Shown: positions 26,645 to 37,562, counted from the stretch's first letter. The stretch is 64,000 bases of DNA from Mitsuaria sp. GD03876 (GCF_029840635.1 NZ_JAOCCU010000009.1:89826-153825); one strand, 5' to 3'. Notes: generated by a model from the sequence alone, not told the origin. A program made the numbers and translations.

Positions 26645-27873
26645 GCCGCTGGCATCGCCGCGGCGCCTGGGCGCTCGCGATGGGCGCGATGCTCGCCGTG
26701 TCGGTCGCCGGCCTGGTCAGCGGTTGCACCGCGCTCGGCGGCAAGCTCGACGGCGCCCGCCTGGACGCCGCTACGCAGTCGCCGCAATGGCAGGGGACGC
26801 GTTTCGTCGATCCGCAACCGCTGTGGGCCGACGCCAGTGGCGCCTGGCAGGACCTGCTGTTCGGCCCCGCGACGCCCGACGCCACGCCGCATGTGCCGGT
26901 CGCGGTCGACGCGAACGCGGCGGAGCGCCTGCGCTCGCCGCCGTCGAGCGGGCTGCGGCTCACCTGGTTCGGGCACTCGTCGATGCTGCTGGAGATCGAC
27001 GGCCTGCGCGTCCTCATCGATCCGCTGTTCTCCGAGCGGGCCTCGCCGGTCGCCTGGGCCGGCCCGAAGCGCTGGTACGCGCCGCCGGCGACGCTGGACG
27101 ACATCGCCGCGGCCGGTCCGGTGGACGCGGTGCTGATCTCCCACGATCACTACGACCACCTCGACCAGGGCGCGATCGCGGGCATGGCGGGCTGGTCGAC
27201 GCGCTTCATCGTGCCGCTCGGCGTCGGCGCGCATCTGGAGCGCTGGGGCGTGCCCGCGACGCGCATCGTCGAGCTCGACTGGTGGCAGGAGACGGCGCTG
27301 CGGGGCGTGCGCCTCGTCGCAACACCGGCGCGCCATCGGTCCGGCCGCGGCCTGGGCGGCGGCAACCGGACGCTGTGGGCGGGATGGGCGGTCGTCGGGC
27401 CGGCGCACCGCGCCTGGTACTCGGGCGACACGGGCTTCCACGACGGCCTGGCCGAGATCGGCCGCCGGCTCGGTCCCTTCGACCTCACGATGATCGAGGC
27501 GGGCCAGTACAACCCGCTGTGGCCCGACACGCACCTCGGGCCCGAGCACGCGGTGCTGGCGCACCAGCAGGTGCGCGGCCGGACGATGGTGCCCGTGCAC
27601 TGGGGCCTGATCCAGGAGGCGCCGCATCCGTGGATCGAGCCGGTCGAGCGCGCGCTGGCGGCCGCGGCCTGCGCGGCGGTGGACGTGGCGACGCCGCGTC
27701 CGGGCCAGTCGATCGAGCCGCCGTTCGACACCGCCCGCGAGCGCTGGTGGCCGGCCGCGACCTGGCGCAGCGCGGCGGCGTCGCCGCAGCGGCCGACGCG
27801 TCGGGGCGATCCGGCCGATCGCCTGCCGGCGCCCGCCTGTCCGCCGCCATCGACATCGACATCGACGATGTGA
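26641..27873 (+). CDS. MBL-fold metallo-hydrolase lipoprotein (NAPE-PLD-like)
   Basis: The 410-residue protein has a lipoprotein-type signal peptide (AVSVAGLVSGC, lipobox Cys about residue 29) and a metallo-beta-lactamase fold. The metal site appears as LTWFGHSSMLLEIDG, then SHDHYDHLD (HxHxDH), later His residues (TPARHRSGR), the Asp of WYSGDTGFHDG and the His of VPVHWGL. The set matches the N-acylphosphatidylethanolamine phospholipase-D-like branch. The last 40 residues are Pro/Arg/Ser-Thr low complexity ending STSTSTM. It is coupled to the reductase gene by a 4-base overlap and so is probably TetR-controlled. Confidence 0.87.
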   Translation: MSRWHRRGAWALAMGAMLAVSVAGLVSGCTALGGKLDGARLDAATQSPQWQGTRFVDPQPLWADASGAWQDLLFGPATPDATPHVPVAVDANAAERLRSPPSSGLRLTWFGHSSMLLEIDGLRVLIDPLFSERASPVAWAGPKRWYAPPATLDDIAAAGPVDAVLISHDHYDHLDQGAIAGMAGWSTRFIVPLGVGAHLERWGVPATRIVELDWWQETALRGVRLVATPARHRSGRGLGGGNRTLWAGWAVVGPAHRAWYSGDTGFHDGLAEIGRRLGPFDLTMIEAGQYNPLWPDTHLGPEHAVLAHQQVRGRTMVPVHWGLIQEAPHPWIEPVERALAAAACAAVDVATPRPGQSIEPPFDTARERWWPAATWRSAAASPQRPTRRGDPADRLPAPACPPPSTSTSTM

Positions 27874-28008
27874 TCGATGCGACGCGAGGAGCGGGGTGTC
27901 GGAATCCTGGATCCCCATGTCCGAGCGGCGGAGCGGGCAATGGCCCCGGCGCCATCAGGGACAGCCCGCAACGACGTCGCGCGGGACCGGCGAATACACT
28001 CCCGCCCC

Positions 28009-28251
28009 ATGCAGCTCAAGATCGTCGTCTACTCCAAGTCCGCCTGCCCGCAATGCGACACGGCGAAGAGTCTCCTCAAGTCCCGCGGGATGGACTACCA
28101 GGAGATCCTGATCGACGACGAGGCCGAACGGATGGCCTTCTACGAGAAGTGCGGTCCCTCGGTGCGCCAGATGCCGCAGGTCTTCATCAACGACCAGCGC
28201 GTCGGCGGCGTCACCGGCCTGCAGGCCGCGCTGAAGCAACTCGGCCGCTGA
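28009..28251 (+). CDS. Glutaredoxin-family protein
   Basis: The 80-residue protein has the glutaredoxin core: KIVVYSKSACPQCDTAKSLLKSRG with a CPQC active site, the cis-Pro in RQMPQVFINDQRVGG, and a helix ending at residue 80. CPQC (not CPYC) is uncommon but seen in phage-type and NrdH-like glutaredoxins. It would reduce disulfides in the cytoplasm with glutathione. The ATG at 28009 is selected because the fold begins there; the longer frame has no homology. It is isolated by a GC hairpin at 28267-28289. Confidence 0.9.
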   Translation: MQLKIVVYSKSACPQCDTAKSLLKSRGMDYQEILIDDEAERMAFYEKCGPSVRQMPQVFINDQRVGGVTGLQAALKQLGR

Positions 28252-28266
28252 GCCGCCGGGATCTGT

Positions 28267-28289
28267 CCCCGGGGCCCTGACTCCCGGGG
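28267..28289. terminator. Hairpin CCCCGGG/CCCGGGG after the glutaredoxin gene
   Basis: A 7-bp perfect stem with a nine-base loop lies 15 bases after the glutaredoxin stop. No T run follows, so it may terminate with Rho or merely protect the mRNA. TGACTCCCGG is repeated within and just beyond it (about 28278 and 28305). Confidence 0.45.
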
Positions 28290-28374
28290 CAGCCCTTCGA
28301 GGCATGACTCCCGGTCGATGGGGGCCGGACGACGCTAGAGTCGGCGGCTTCTTCCACCGACTGCGAAAGCGCTC

Positions 28375-29013
28375 ATGTCCCTGCTCGACGTCCCCAGCCC
28401 GATCGACCTGCGCCAGATGGCCGATGCCCGCCAATGGGCCGACGAGGCGATGGTCAAACGGCCGTGGCGGACCGAGTTCTTCGAGACCTTCGCCCAGACG
28501 CTCGACGCCGGCAACGCGCACCACGTGCTGGAACTCGGCTCGGGTCCCGGTTTCCTCGCCCACTACCTGCTGGGCGCGCTGCCCGAGATCGACTACGTCG
28601 CGCTCGACTTCTCGTCGGCGATGCACCAGCTCGCGGCCGAGCGCCTCGGCCCCGCCGCGTCGCGCGTGCGCTTCGTCGAGCGCAGCTTCCGAGAGCCGGA
28701 CTGGGTCGAGGGCCTGGGCCCGTTCGACCACGTCGTCACCAACCAGGCGGTGCACGAACTGCGCCACAAGCGCCACGCGCGGGCCCTGCACGAGCAGGTG
28801 CGCGGGCTGCTCAAGCCCGGCGGCCGTTACCTCGTCTGCGACCACTTCGCCGGCGACGGCGGCATGAAGAACGACCAGCTCTACATGAGCATCGAGGAGC
28901 AGCGCCTCGCGCTGGCCGAGGCCGGCTTCACGCGCGTCGAGCCGCTGCTGCTCAAGCGTGGGCTGCTGCTCTACGTGGCCTCGGTGGCCTCCGCGGCTTC
29001 GATGGCGGAGTGA
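28375..29013 (+). CDS. Class I SAM-dependent methyltransferase
   Basis: The 212-residue protein has the Rossmann-type SAM site: motif I VLELGSGPGFLAHYLL (residues about 54-69), the acidic residue after strand 2 in YVALDFS, and motif IV/post-I in FDHVVTNQAVHELRHKRHA. LLKPGGRYLVCDHF is motif VI. The substrate is unknown. The last 43 bases overlap the 3' end of the convergent LysR gene. The N-terminal MSLLDVPSPIDLRQMADARQWA precedes the domain and fits cytosolic small-molecule methyltransferases. Confidence 0.88.
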   Translation: MSLLDVPSPIDLRQMADARQWADEAMVKRPWRTEFFETFAQTLDAGNAHHVLELGSGPGFLAHYLLGALPEIDYVALDFSSAMHQLAAERLGPAASRVRFVERSFREPDWVEGLGPFDHVVTNQAVHELRHKRHARALHEQVRGLLKPGGRYLVCDHFAGDGGMKNDQLYMSIEEQRLALAEAGFTRVEPLLLKRGLLLYVASVASAASMAE

Positions 29014-29975
29014 CGCGCTGACTCGGCGCCCGCGTCGATCGGCCTGAACACCGCCTCGATCCAGTCCATGAAGCGCCTCACCTTGGGCGCTGGCGGCCGC
29101 TCCGCCGGATGCAGCACATGGATCGGATACCTCGGCCGGCTCCAGGCACCCAGCACCTCGACCAGCGAGCCCTCGTCCAGCTGCCGCGTCACCGCGGCGC
29201 GCAGCGTCTGTCCGACGCCGACCCCCGCCATCAGCGCCGCGATGTGGGAATGCGCGTCGTCGACGCACAGCTCGTCGCTCCGGTCGATGCTGACCGATAC
29301 GTCGCCGCGCTCGAAGATCAGCGGATGCGCCTCGCCGGTGCCCTTGGTCCGATGACCCAGGCACGAATGCGGCCGCCGCGTCCCGAGCGCCGATGACGAC
29401 GGCGCCGGCGCCGGCATCAGCTCCGACGGGTCCAGCGGCGTCCCGCGCGCCTGCAGGTAGCCGGGGCTCGCGCAGGTCACCCACTCGAGCTCGGCGAGCT
29501 TCCTCGCCACCAGCGCCTGGCCGTCCAGGGGTCCGCCGCGGACCGCGCAGTCCACGCCATCCCGGATCAGGTCGACCGGCCGGTCGCTGACGCCGAGTTC
29601 GAGCTGGATGCCCGGATGCATCGCCTGGAAGGCCGGCAAGGCCGGCACGATCAGCAGGTCCGCGATCGCCGACCCCGCGTCGACGCGCAATCGCCCGCGC
29701 AGCGCCGCATCCGCGCCACGGGCGCTGATCTCCAGTTCGTCGAACGCCAGCAGAAAACTGACGGCGTGCTCGTAGTACGCGGCGCCTTCCTCGGTCGGCA
29801 CGACCTTGCGCGGCGTGCGCTGCAGCAGCCGGATCCCGAGATGCCGTTCCAGCCGCTGGATCACCTTGGTCGCGGTGGGACGTGGAATGCCGAGCGAATC
29901 CGCGGCGTGGGCGAAGGCGCCCGATTCAGTGATGCGCACGAACAGGCGCAAGGCAAGAAGCTGATCCATGTCCAT
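28971..29975 (-). CDS. LysR-family regulator (member of a divergent paralogous pair)
   Basis: The 334-residue protein has a LysR helix-turn-helix in its first 65 residues (QLLALRLFVRITESGAFAHAADSLGIPRPTATKVIQRLERHLG) and the usual effector domain. It is clearly similar along its length to the divergent LysR at 30210: KLAELEWVTCASPGYLQARG against RIAELDWVTCASPSYLDSRG, and WSRPRYPIHVLHPAER against WSRPRYPVHLVHPGGR. The start at 29973-29975 has GGAGGG five bases upstream; the second Met is two codons later. Its C-terminus (EAAEATEAT) overlaps the convergent methyltransferase gene. Confidence 0.9.
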   Translation of the reverse strand: MDMDQLLALRLFVRITESGAFAHAADSLGIPRPTATKVIQRLERHLGIRLLQRTPRKVVPTEEGAAYYEHAVSFLLAFDELEISARGADAALRGRLRVDAGSAIADLLIVPALPAFQAMHPGIQLELGVSDRPVDLIRDGVDCAVRGGPLDGQALVARKLAELEWVTCASPGYLQARGTPLDPSELMPAPAPSSSALGTRRPHSCLGHRTKGTGEAHPLIFERGDVSVSIDRSDELCVDDAHSHIAALMAGVGVGQTLRAAVTRQLDEGSLVEVLGAWSRPRYPIHVLHPAERPPAPKVRRFMDWIEAVFRPIDAGAESARHSAIEAAEATEAT

Positions 29976-30209
29976 CCAACCCTCCGGGGCGACGCAGGTC
30001 CGCCGTTCCCCGATGTCATGCACTGTCGACGCGGGCCGTGGAGCTTCGGTGAACGAAGCATGGAGCCCCGATGGAGGCGACCGGGCCCACGGTGACGTGC
30101 TTCCCTGTGCACACGATGCGCCGCGGTTCCCGCGCGCCTCTCCCTCGACCGGGACGAGGCCCGCGCGCCGACACTCCGACGCGTTTCTCCCGCCGCCTCC
30201 GCCCCGCTC

Positions 30210-31166
30210 ATGGACAAGCTCCTGGCCATCCGCCTCTTCCTCCACATCGCGTCCACCGGCACCTTCACGAAAGCCTCCGCCGCCGTCCAGATCCCGCGCT
30301 CCACGGCGTCGCAGGTGATCAGCCGGCTGGAGTCGCACCTGGGCGCGTCGCTGCTGCATCGCACGACCCGCCGGGTGCGCCTGACCGCGCAAGGCGAGGC
30401 CTTCCTGGCCGGCGCCGCCGACCTGATGTCCCAACTCGAGGCCATGGACCGCCACGTGAAGGACGCGGGCGCCTCCGCCCGGGGCGTGCTGCGCGTGGAC
30501 GTCGGGTCCGCGCTCGCGCGCGCCATCGTCATTCCCGCGCTGCCGTCCTTCCACGCCCGCCATCCGGGCATCAAGATCAAGCTCGGCATCAGCGATCGCG
30601 TCGTCGACCTGGTGCACGAAGGCGTGGACTGCGTGATCCGCGGCGGCGAGCTCGCGGACGCCGCGCTCGTGGCGCGCCGCATCGCGGAGCTCGACTGGGT
30701 GACCTGCGCGTCGCCGTCCTACCTGGACAGCCGCGGCGTTCCCCGGCACCCCGCGGAACTGCATGGCGCGGACGCCGTCGCTGGCGGCACGGCCGAGGCG
30801 CCCCACGCGCTGGTGGGCACCTTCTCGAAGCGCTCCGGCCGGCGCTGGCCGCTGGCGTTCCGCCGCGGCGCCGAGAGCGTCGTGATCGACCGCCCCTTCG
30901 CCCTGTGCGTCAACGAGACCAGCACCCAGCTGCACGCGCTGCTTTCCGGCGCGGGCATCGGGCAATGCCTGCGGGTCGTCGCCGCGCCGCATCTGCAAAC
31001 CGGTGCCCTGCGGGAGGTCCTGGGCGAGTGGTCGCGCCCGCGCTACCCCGTGCACCTGGTCCACCCCGGCGGGCGCCATGCCAGCGCCAAGCTGCGGCAC
31101 TTCATGGCCTGGGCCGCCGAGGTCTTCGAGCGCCACGACCGCAGGCCGCGCCGCGCGGCGGCCTGA
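30210..31166 (+). CDS. LysR-family regulator (member of a divergent paralogous pair)
   Basis: The 318-residue protein has the LysR winged helix at residues 1-60 (KLLAIRLFLHIASTGTFTKASAAVQIPRSTASQVISRLESHLG) and an effector domain with DRVVDLVHEGVDCVIRGG, the signature of the subgroup to which the divergent gene also belongs. No enzyme gene sits next to either regulator on its outer side except the methyltransferase and flagellin, so the targets are elsewhere or the pair cross-regulates. It ends three bases before the flagellin stop on the opposite strand, with no terminator between. Confidence 0.9.
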   Translation: MDKLLAIRLFLHIASTGTFTKASAAVQIPRSTASQVISRLESHLGASLLHRTTRRVRLTAQGEAFLAGAADLMSQLEAMDRHVKDAGASARGVLRVDVGSALARAIVIPALPSFHARHPGIKIKLGISDRVVDLVHEGVDCVIRGGELADAALVARRIAELDWVTCASPSYLDSRGVPRHPAELHGADAVAGGTAEAPHALVGTFSKRSGRRWPLAFRRGAESVVIDRPFALCVNETSTQLHALLSGAGIGQCLRVVAAPHLQTGALREVLGEWSRPRYPVHLVHPGGRHASAKLRHFMAWAAEVFERHDRRPRRAAA

Positions 31167-31169
31167 GCC

Positions 31170-32012
31170 TCAGCCGCGCAGCAGCGCCAGCACCTGCTGG
31201 GGCGCCTGGTTGGCCTGCGCGATCATCGCGTTGCCGGCCTGCTGCAGGATCTGCGCGCGGCTCAGGTTGGCCGTCTCCTTCGCGAAGTCCGCATCCATGA
31301 TCCGGCTGCGCGCGGCCGTCTGGTTCTCCGACGCGATGTTCAGGTTGGACACGATCGCGTCGAAGCGGTTCTGCGACGCGCCCATCTTCGAGCGCTCGTC
31401 GGTCACCGTCTTCATGGCCGTGTCGATGTCGTTGATCACCGTGGCCAGCGTGGCCGGCGTCGAGGTGCCGTCCACCGTGGCCGCGGTGACCTTGGTGATG
31501 GTGGCATCGGTGCTCATGTTGGTCGTGACCACGTCCACCGAGTCGTTGGCCGTCGTGTTGGCGCCGATCTGGAAGGTCTGCGTGCCCGCGCCGCCGGCCA
31601 GGATGGCCTTGCCGTTGAAGGTCGTGCCGCCCAGCACGCGCTGGATCTCGGCGCCCAGCTGCGCGTATTCCTGGCCGATCGAGCCCAGGTCGGAGGTCGT
31701 GTTGGTCGCGTTGCGCGCCTGCACCGCCAGCTCCCGCATGCGTTGCAGCGAGTCGCCGACCTTGGACAGCGCGCCTTCCGCCGTCTGCGACAGCGAGATG
31801 CCGTCGTTGGCGTTGCGCATGGCCACGTTCATGCCGCGGACCTGCGCCTGCATGCGTTCCGCGATGGCCAGGCCGGCGGCGTCGTCCTTCGCCGAGTTCA
31901 CCCGCAGGCCCGACGACAGCCGCTGCATCGACGTCGCCAGCGAGTTCTGGCTGGTCGACGTGTTGCGCTGCGCGTTGAGCGACATCAGGTTGGTGTTGAT
32001 GATTTGCGCCAT
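31170..32012 (-). CDS. fliC: Flagellin
   Basis: The 280-residue protein is the filament subunit of the flagellum. N-terminal D0/D1 sequence MAQIINTNLMSLNAQRNTSTSQNS...LSSGLRVNSAKDDAAGLAIAERM and C-terminal MDADFAKETANLSRAQILQQAGNAMIAQANQAPQQVLALLRG are canonical. The middle, variable region is short (about residues 140-195) and rich in Thr, Ala and Val, so this is a small flagellin. The ATG follows GAGGG. I could not place a clear sigma-28 promoter in the 206 bases upstream. No other flagellar gene is in the window, and there is no visible terminator before the convergent LysR stop. Confidence 0.95.
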   Translation of the reverse strand: MAQIINTNLMSLNAQRNTSTSQNSLATSMQRLSSGLRVNSAKDDAAGLAIAERMQAQVRGMNVAMRNANDGISLSQTAEGALSKVGDSLQRMRELAVQARNATNTTSDLGSIGQEYAQLGAEIQRVLGGTTFNGKAILAGGAGTQTFQIGANTTANDSVDVVTTNMSTDATITKVTAATVDGTSTPATLATVINDIDTAMKTVTDERSKMGASQNRFDAIVSNLNIASENQTAARSRIMDADFAKETANLSRAQILQQAGNAMIAQANQAPQQVLALLRG

Positions 32013-32070
32013 GGATCGAATCCCTCGAATCGGAGTGTTGAAGCGGCGGGACGCCCGTGCTCACAAGAGC

Positions 32071-32127
32071 GGAGGTCCCTGCCTGTCGTGTCCGTCAGCC
32101 GCTCGATGCGATGCTGCGGACACCTCC
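32071..32127. other. Nested inverted repeats upstream of flagellin
   Basis: GGAGGT (32071-32076) pairs with ACCTCC (32122-32127), and inside it GTGTCCG (32088-32094) pairs with CGGACAC (32117-32123, sharing two bases with the outer arm). The structure lies 59-115 bases upstream of the flagellin start. It may be an mRNA leader structure, a terminator-like element between this and the chalcone-isomerase-like gene upstream, or chance. Confidence 0.35.
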
Positions 32128-32218
32128 GATTTCGTCGTGGAAACGGGGGCGGTGAAGAGCGGTTCCGGAAACGTCACGTTGCCCGGAACGCGCAATGCGC
32201 GTCACGCCCCGCGGCCGA

Positions 32219-32821
32219 TCACTTCGACGGCGGCAAACCCAGCAACCCGTCCCGGGTGCTGCCGCGGACCTTCGGGCCGATCCAGACCTTCATCATCATC
32301 GGGAAGAAGCTCTCGCCCTGGATCGTGTCGCCGACCTTCTGGCCGTTGACGCTGAACTCGGTGGTCTGCTTGGCCGGGTCGTAGTCGATCACCACCAGGT
32401 CGCCCTTGAGCAGCTTGGCGCGATTGCCGAAGACCACGCCCAGCTGCGAGGTCTGGATGATGTTCTTCGCGAACTCGTCCGCCGCGTTCTGGCGGATGCG
32501 GTCCAGCATCGCGTTGGCCAGGTCGCGCGAGGACACGTCGCGCATCATGTAGAAGGTGATGCGCTTGGCACCCTTCTCGGCGACGGCGGCTTCCATCGTC
32601 GTCTGCTTCTTCGGCAGGTAGAAGGCCACCGCCGTCGAGCGCGTCGACAGGATGCTGGACGTGGCCGCGCCGTTGAGCTGCAGCGCCTGGCCGTGCACCG
32701 TCGCGGCGTCCTGGAACTTGTAGCCCTCGACCTCGATCTCCGCCGCGAAGGCGAGGCTGGAAATCACGGCGAGGCCGATGGCGACGGCGTTGCGGGCGAA
32801 CTGGATCTTTTGAATGGGCAT
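32219..32821 (-). CDS. Exported chalcone-isomerase-like protein
   Basis: The 200-residue protein has a signal peptide (residues 1-26, ending SLAFAA) and then a chalcone-isomerase-like domain (EIEVEGYKFQDAATVHGQALQLNGAATSSI, VAFYLPKKQTTMEAA, ITFYMMRDVSSRDLANAMLDRIRQN, VVIDYDPAKQTTEFSVNGQKVG). Bacterial members of this fold are periplasmic and do not have the flavanone active site; their role is not established. The ATG at 32819-32821 has GGAGACACCC upstream. It is divergent from the outer-membrane protein at 33010 and upstream of the flagellin gene on the same strand. Confidence 0.88.
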   Translation of the reverse strand: MPIQKIQFARNAVAIGLAVISSLAFAAEIEVEGYKFQDAATVHGQALQLNGAATSSILSTRSTAVAFYLPKKQTTMEAAVAEKGAKRITFYMMRDVSSRDLANAMLDRIRQNAADEFAKNIIQTSQLGVVFGNRAKLLKGDLVVIDYDPAKQTTEFSVNGQKVGDTIQGESFFPMMMKVWIGPKVRGSTRDGLLGLPPSK

Positions 32822-33009
32822 GGGTGTCTCCTCCGCTCATGTCGCGGCGGGCCGGATTAAAACGCGGCGCGGTGTGGCGCGTCAGCCCCGGAAACTGGGG
32901 CTGTGCCTCTAATCGACGGGGCCGCGTGACGTTTGGCACGCGAGACGCGCGCATCCGCTGGCACGATGCGCGCCGTTTCGCAAATCCAGAACAACCGGAG
33001 GGGATCCCC

Positions 33010-34047
33010 GTGTCCATCGATAGTTCCAGCCGTCGCGTGTCCGCGACCGCCACCGCGCTGTGCGCCGCGACGCTGCTCGGCCTGGGCGCCGGCGCCGCGC
33101 GCGCCACCGAGAACAGCCAGGTCCGCGCGCTGCTCGGCGCGCCGTCCTACGAGATCTCGACGCCGCAGTTCCCCGGCCTGTACCTGCAGACCTGGTACCA
33201 GCACTACGAGGCCGACAAGCTGCGCGACGCCGACGGCAACACGCCCACGCGCGCGCTGGCGATCCCCGGTGTCGGCACGCTGCCGCTGACGGTCCACGGC
33301 TCGATCAAGGCCGACGTCTTCGTGCCGCGCCTGACCTGGGTCACCGACCAGATCGTGATGGACGGCCGCCTGGGCTTCTCCGCCGCGTTCCCGCTGGTCC
33401 GCCAGACCAACGACTTCACGCTGACGACGGTGATCCCCGCCGCCGTGCCGCCGGCCGCCGCCGCGCAGATCAACGCGCAGCTGGCGGGCGCCGGCGCCGC
33501 GCTGTCGGGCACCCGCAGCGGCCTGGCCGACCCCGAGCTCGCCGCCTACATCGACTGGCAGCAGGACGAGTCGCGCGTCGCGCTGGGCGTGGCGTTCAAC
33601 CCGCCGATGGGCGCGTACGACGCGGACCGCCCCGTCAACCCGGGCGCCGGCAAGTTCTGGACCTTCAAGCCGCTGCTGGTGGCCTCGCGCGTGTGGGAGA
33701 ACGGCTTGGCCGTCGGTCTGCGCGCGACCTACTCCTTCAACACCCGCAACGACGACACCGGCGTGCGCTCCGGCCAGTACCTGCACGCGGACTGGTCCGG
33801 CACCTACCAGCTCAACGACCAGTGGAAGCTGGGCGTGCAGGGCTACGTGCTCAAGCAGTTCACCGCCGACCGCGGCGGGGACGCCGGCGCCAACAAGGTG
33901 CAGGCGCTGTCGGCCGGCCCGCTCGTGGCCTACCTGTCGGAAAGCGGCGACTGGGGCGTCGACTTCAAGGTCATGAAGGAGTTCTCGGTGCGCAACCGCC
34001 CCGAAGGCACCATCACCTGGCTGCGCCTGAACTACCGCCTGAACTGA
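33010..34047 (+). CDS. Outer-membrane transporter-like protein (phenol-degradation MetA type)
   Basis: The 345-residue protein starts at a GTG with GGAGGGG upstream and has a signal peptide (about residues 1-31, ending AARATEN). It continues with beta strands typical of a 12- to 14-strand barrel (GLYLQTWYQHYEADKL, KADVFVPRLTWVTDQIVMDGRLGFSAAFPLV, YIDWQQDESRVALGVAFNPP, AVGLRATYSFNTRNDDTGVRSGQYLHADWSGTYQLNDQWKLGVQGYVLKQF, TITWLRLNYRLN). The phrase GQYLHADWSGTYQLNDQWKLGVQGY is characteristic of the MetA/SphA-type uptake proteins for hydrophobic compounds. The substrate is unknown. It stands alone. Confidence 0.82.
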   Translation: MSIDSSSRRVSATATALCAATLLGLGAGAARATENSQVRALLGAPSYEISTPQFPGLYLQTWYQHYEADKLRDADGNTPTRALAIPGVGTLPLTVHGSIKADVFVPRLTWVTDQIVMDGRLGFSAAFPLVRQTNDFTLTTVIPAAVPPAAAAQINAQLAGAGAALSGTRSGLADPELAAYIDWQQDESRVALGVAFNPPMGAYDADRPVNPGAGKFWTFKPLLVASRVWENGLAVGLRATYSFNTRNDDTGVRSGQYLHADWSGTYQLNDQWKLGVQGYVLKQFTADRGGDAGANKVQALSAGPLVAYLSESGDWGVDFKVMKEFSVRNRPEGTITWLRLNYRLN

Positions 34048-34128
34048 GCGGTATCGCGGTGGCCACGCGCCACCGCCAGTGGCCCTGCGCCGGTGCGGGG
34101 GCGTCACCCCGCGCCGGGCATGCAGCGC

Positions 34129-34512
34129 TCAGCGCTCGTAGAGCTCGAGCGGCAGGCCGTCCGGGTCGGCGAAGAAGGTGAAGCGCTTGCCGGTGAGCTC
34201 GTCGACCCGCACCGGCTCGACGGCGATGCCCTGGGCCTCGAGCGCGCGCTTGCCGGCCTCGACGTCGTCGACCTCGAAGGCGAGGTGGCGCAGCCCCTGC
34301 GCCTCGGGATACGACGGCCGCGGCGGCGCGCCGGGGAAGCTGAACAGCTCGATCTGCGCGCCGTCCGGCAAGGCCAGGTCGAGCTTGTACGAGCGCCGCG
34401 CCTCGCGGTAGGTCTCGGCGATCACGCGCAAGCCCAGGACCTCGGTGTAGAAGCGGCGCGAGCGCTCGTAGTCCGAGCAGATGATCGCGGCGTGATGAAT
34501 GCGCAGCAGCAT
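34129..34512 (-). CDS. VOC-family protein, YaeR/glyoxalase-like
   Basis: The 127-residue protein is a single vicinal-oxygen-chelate domain with two beta-alpha-beta-beta-beta modules. It opens MLLRIHHAAIICSDYERSRRFYTEVLGLRVIAE with the first metal His, has IELFSFPG (Glu), LRHLAFEVDDVEAGKRAL (His) and closes FFADPDGLPLELYE (Glu). These are the four metal ligands of the YaeR/GloA2 group. It is eight bases behind the histidine kinase stop, on the same strand, so it is co-transcribed with it. No functional link to the kinase is established. Confidence 0.88.
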   Translation of the reverse strand: MLLRIHHAAIICSDYERSRRFYTEVLGLRVIAETYREARRSYKLDLALPDGAQIELFSFPGAPPRPSYPEAQGLRHLAFEVDDVEAGKRALEAQGIAVEPVRVDELTGKRFTFFADPDGLPLELYER

Positions 34513-34520
34513 GGTCGTCG

Positions 34521-36740
<2,220 letters not shown>

Positions 36741-36783
36741 CCCGGGCGCGACGAGGCCGGACGAGGCGCGCGGCCGCGTGGGC

Positions 36784-36827
36784 GTTCAGCGGATGTTCAG
36801 TTGGAGTTCAGCTGGAGTTCAGCGCTC
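36784..36827. repeat. Four 11-bp tandem repeats (GTTCAGNNGGA) at a gene end
   Basis: Units start at 36784, 36795, 36806 and 36817: GTTCAGCGGAT, GTTCAGTTGGA, GTTCAGCTGGA, GTTCAGCGCTC. The last unit contains the TGA stop of the minus-strand lipoprotein gene (36819-36821). Each unit repeats that TGA on the minus strand, and the 11-base period puts it in every frame. Confidence 0.85.
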
Positions 36828-37277
36828 GTCGGCGCTCGCGACCCGCTCGCGCGCGCCGGCGACGAACCGGTAGTCGCCCTGTGGCGCCGGATGCGCGGCG
36901 TCGCCGTCCAGCGCGTAGGCCTGCAGGTGCACCGCCTGGCCGTCGGCGTCGAACTGGCAATGGCCGCCGTGGCTCGTGCCCTTGGCGACGCGGCGTTCGA
37001 GGTCGTCCTCGTCGTCGTGCACGTCGGTGTTCACCCAGACGTAGTCCAGGCCATGGGCGCCGCGCTCGATGGTCGTGGATCGCACCGGCTGGCCTTGCAG
37101 CATCGGGCGCAGCAACGCGACGCAGCGGTCGTGCTGCGCGGTCTCGTGCGCGCTCATCTCGGGCTTGCGCCGGGGCGTTTCCGAGACGCAGGCGGCGAGC
37201 GCGAAGGGAAGGCACACCGCCACGACCGCGGCGCGGACCGCGGTCGCAGGGCGCTGGATCGAGGCGAGGTCGGTCAT
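36819..37277 (-). CDS. Hypothetical lipoprotein
   Basis: The 152-residue protein has a lipoprotein signal peptide (AAVVAVCLPFALAAC, lipobox LAAC near residue 30). The mature part is charged and small (RCVALLRPMLQGQPVRSTTIERGAHGLDYVWVNTDVHDDEDDLERRVAKGTSHGGHCQFDADGQAV) with two Cys. No family is recognised. CAGGAG precedes the ATG at 37275-37277. Its stop lies in the 11-bp repeat array. It is upstream of, and on the same strand as, the hybrid kinase 78 bases away, with the array between them. Confidence 0.7.
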   Translation of the reverse strand: MTDLASIQRPATAVRAAVVAVCLPFALAACVSETPRRKPEMSAHETAQHDRCVALLRPMLQGQPVRSTTIERGAHGLDYVWVNTDVHDDEDDLERRVAKGTSHGGHCQFDADGQAVHLQAYALDGDAAHPAPQGDYRFVAGARERVASADER

Positions 37278-37562
37278 GGCTACTCCTGGGCCGCCACGAA
37301 GGCGACACCCGCAGGCTACCGAGTCAACGTCAAGCCTGTGTGAATGGGGTCTCTGCGCGCGATGCGCACGGCCGCTGAACTTGGGGACATGCATGGGCCC
37401 TCTAGTGGGGACCGCGTCGCGAGGGGCCCTTTGCGTCGGCGCTGACATGACGGTTTACCGGTGGCGCATTCCACGGGCCCGCGCGTGGTGCATGATGCGC
37501 ACCACCGCCCGCAGAGGCGGACCGTCCAGGTCCTGTCGCCCGATCCGTTCGTTTCCCTGCCG

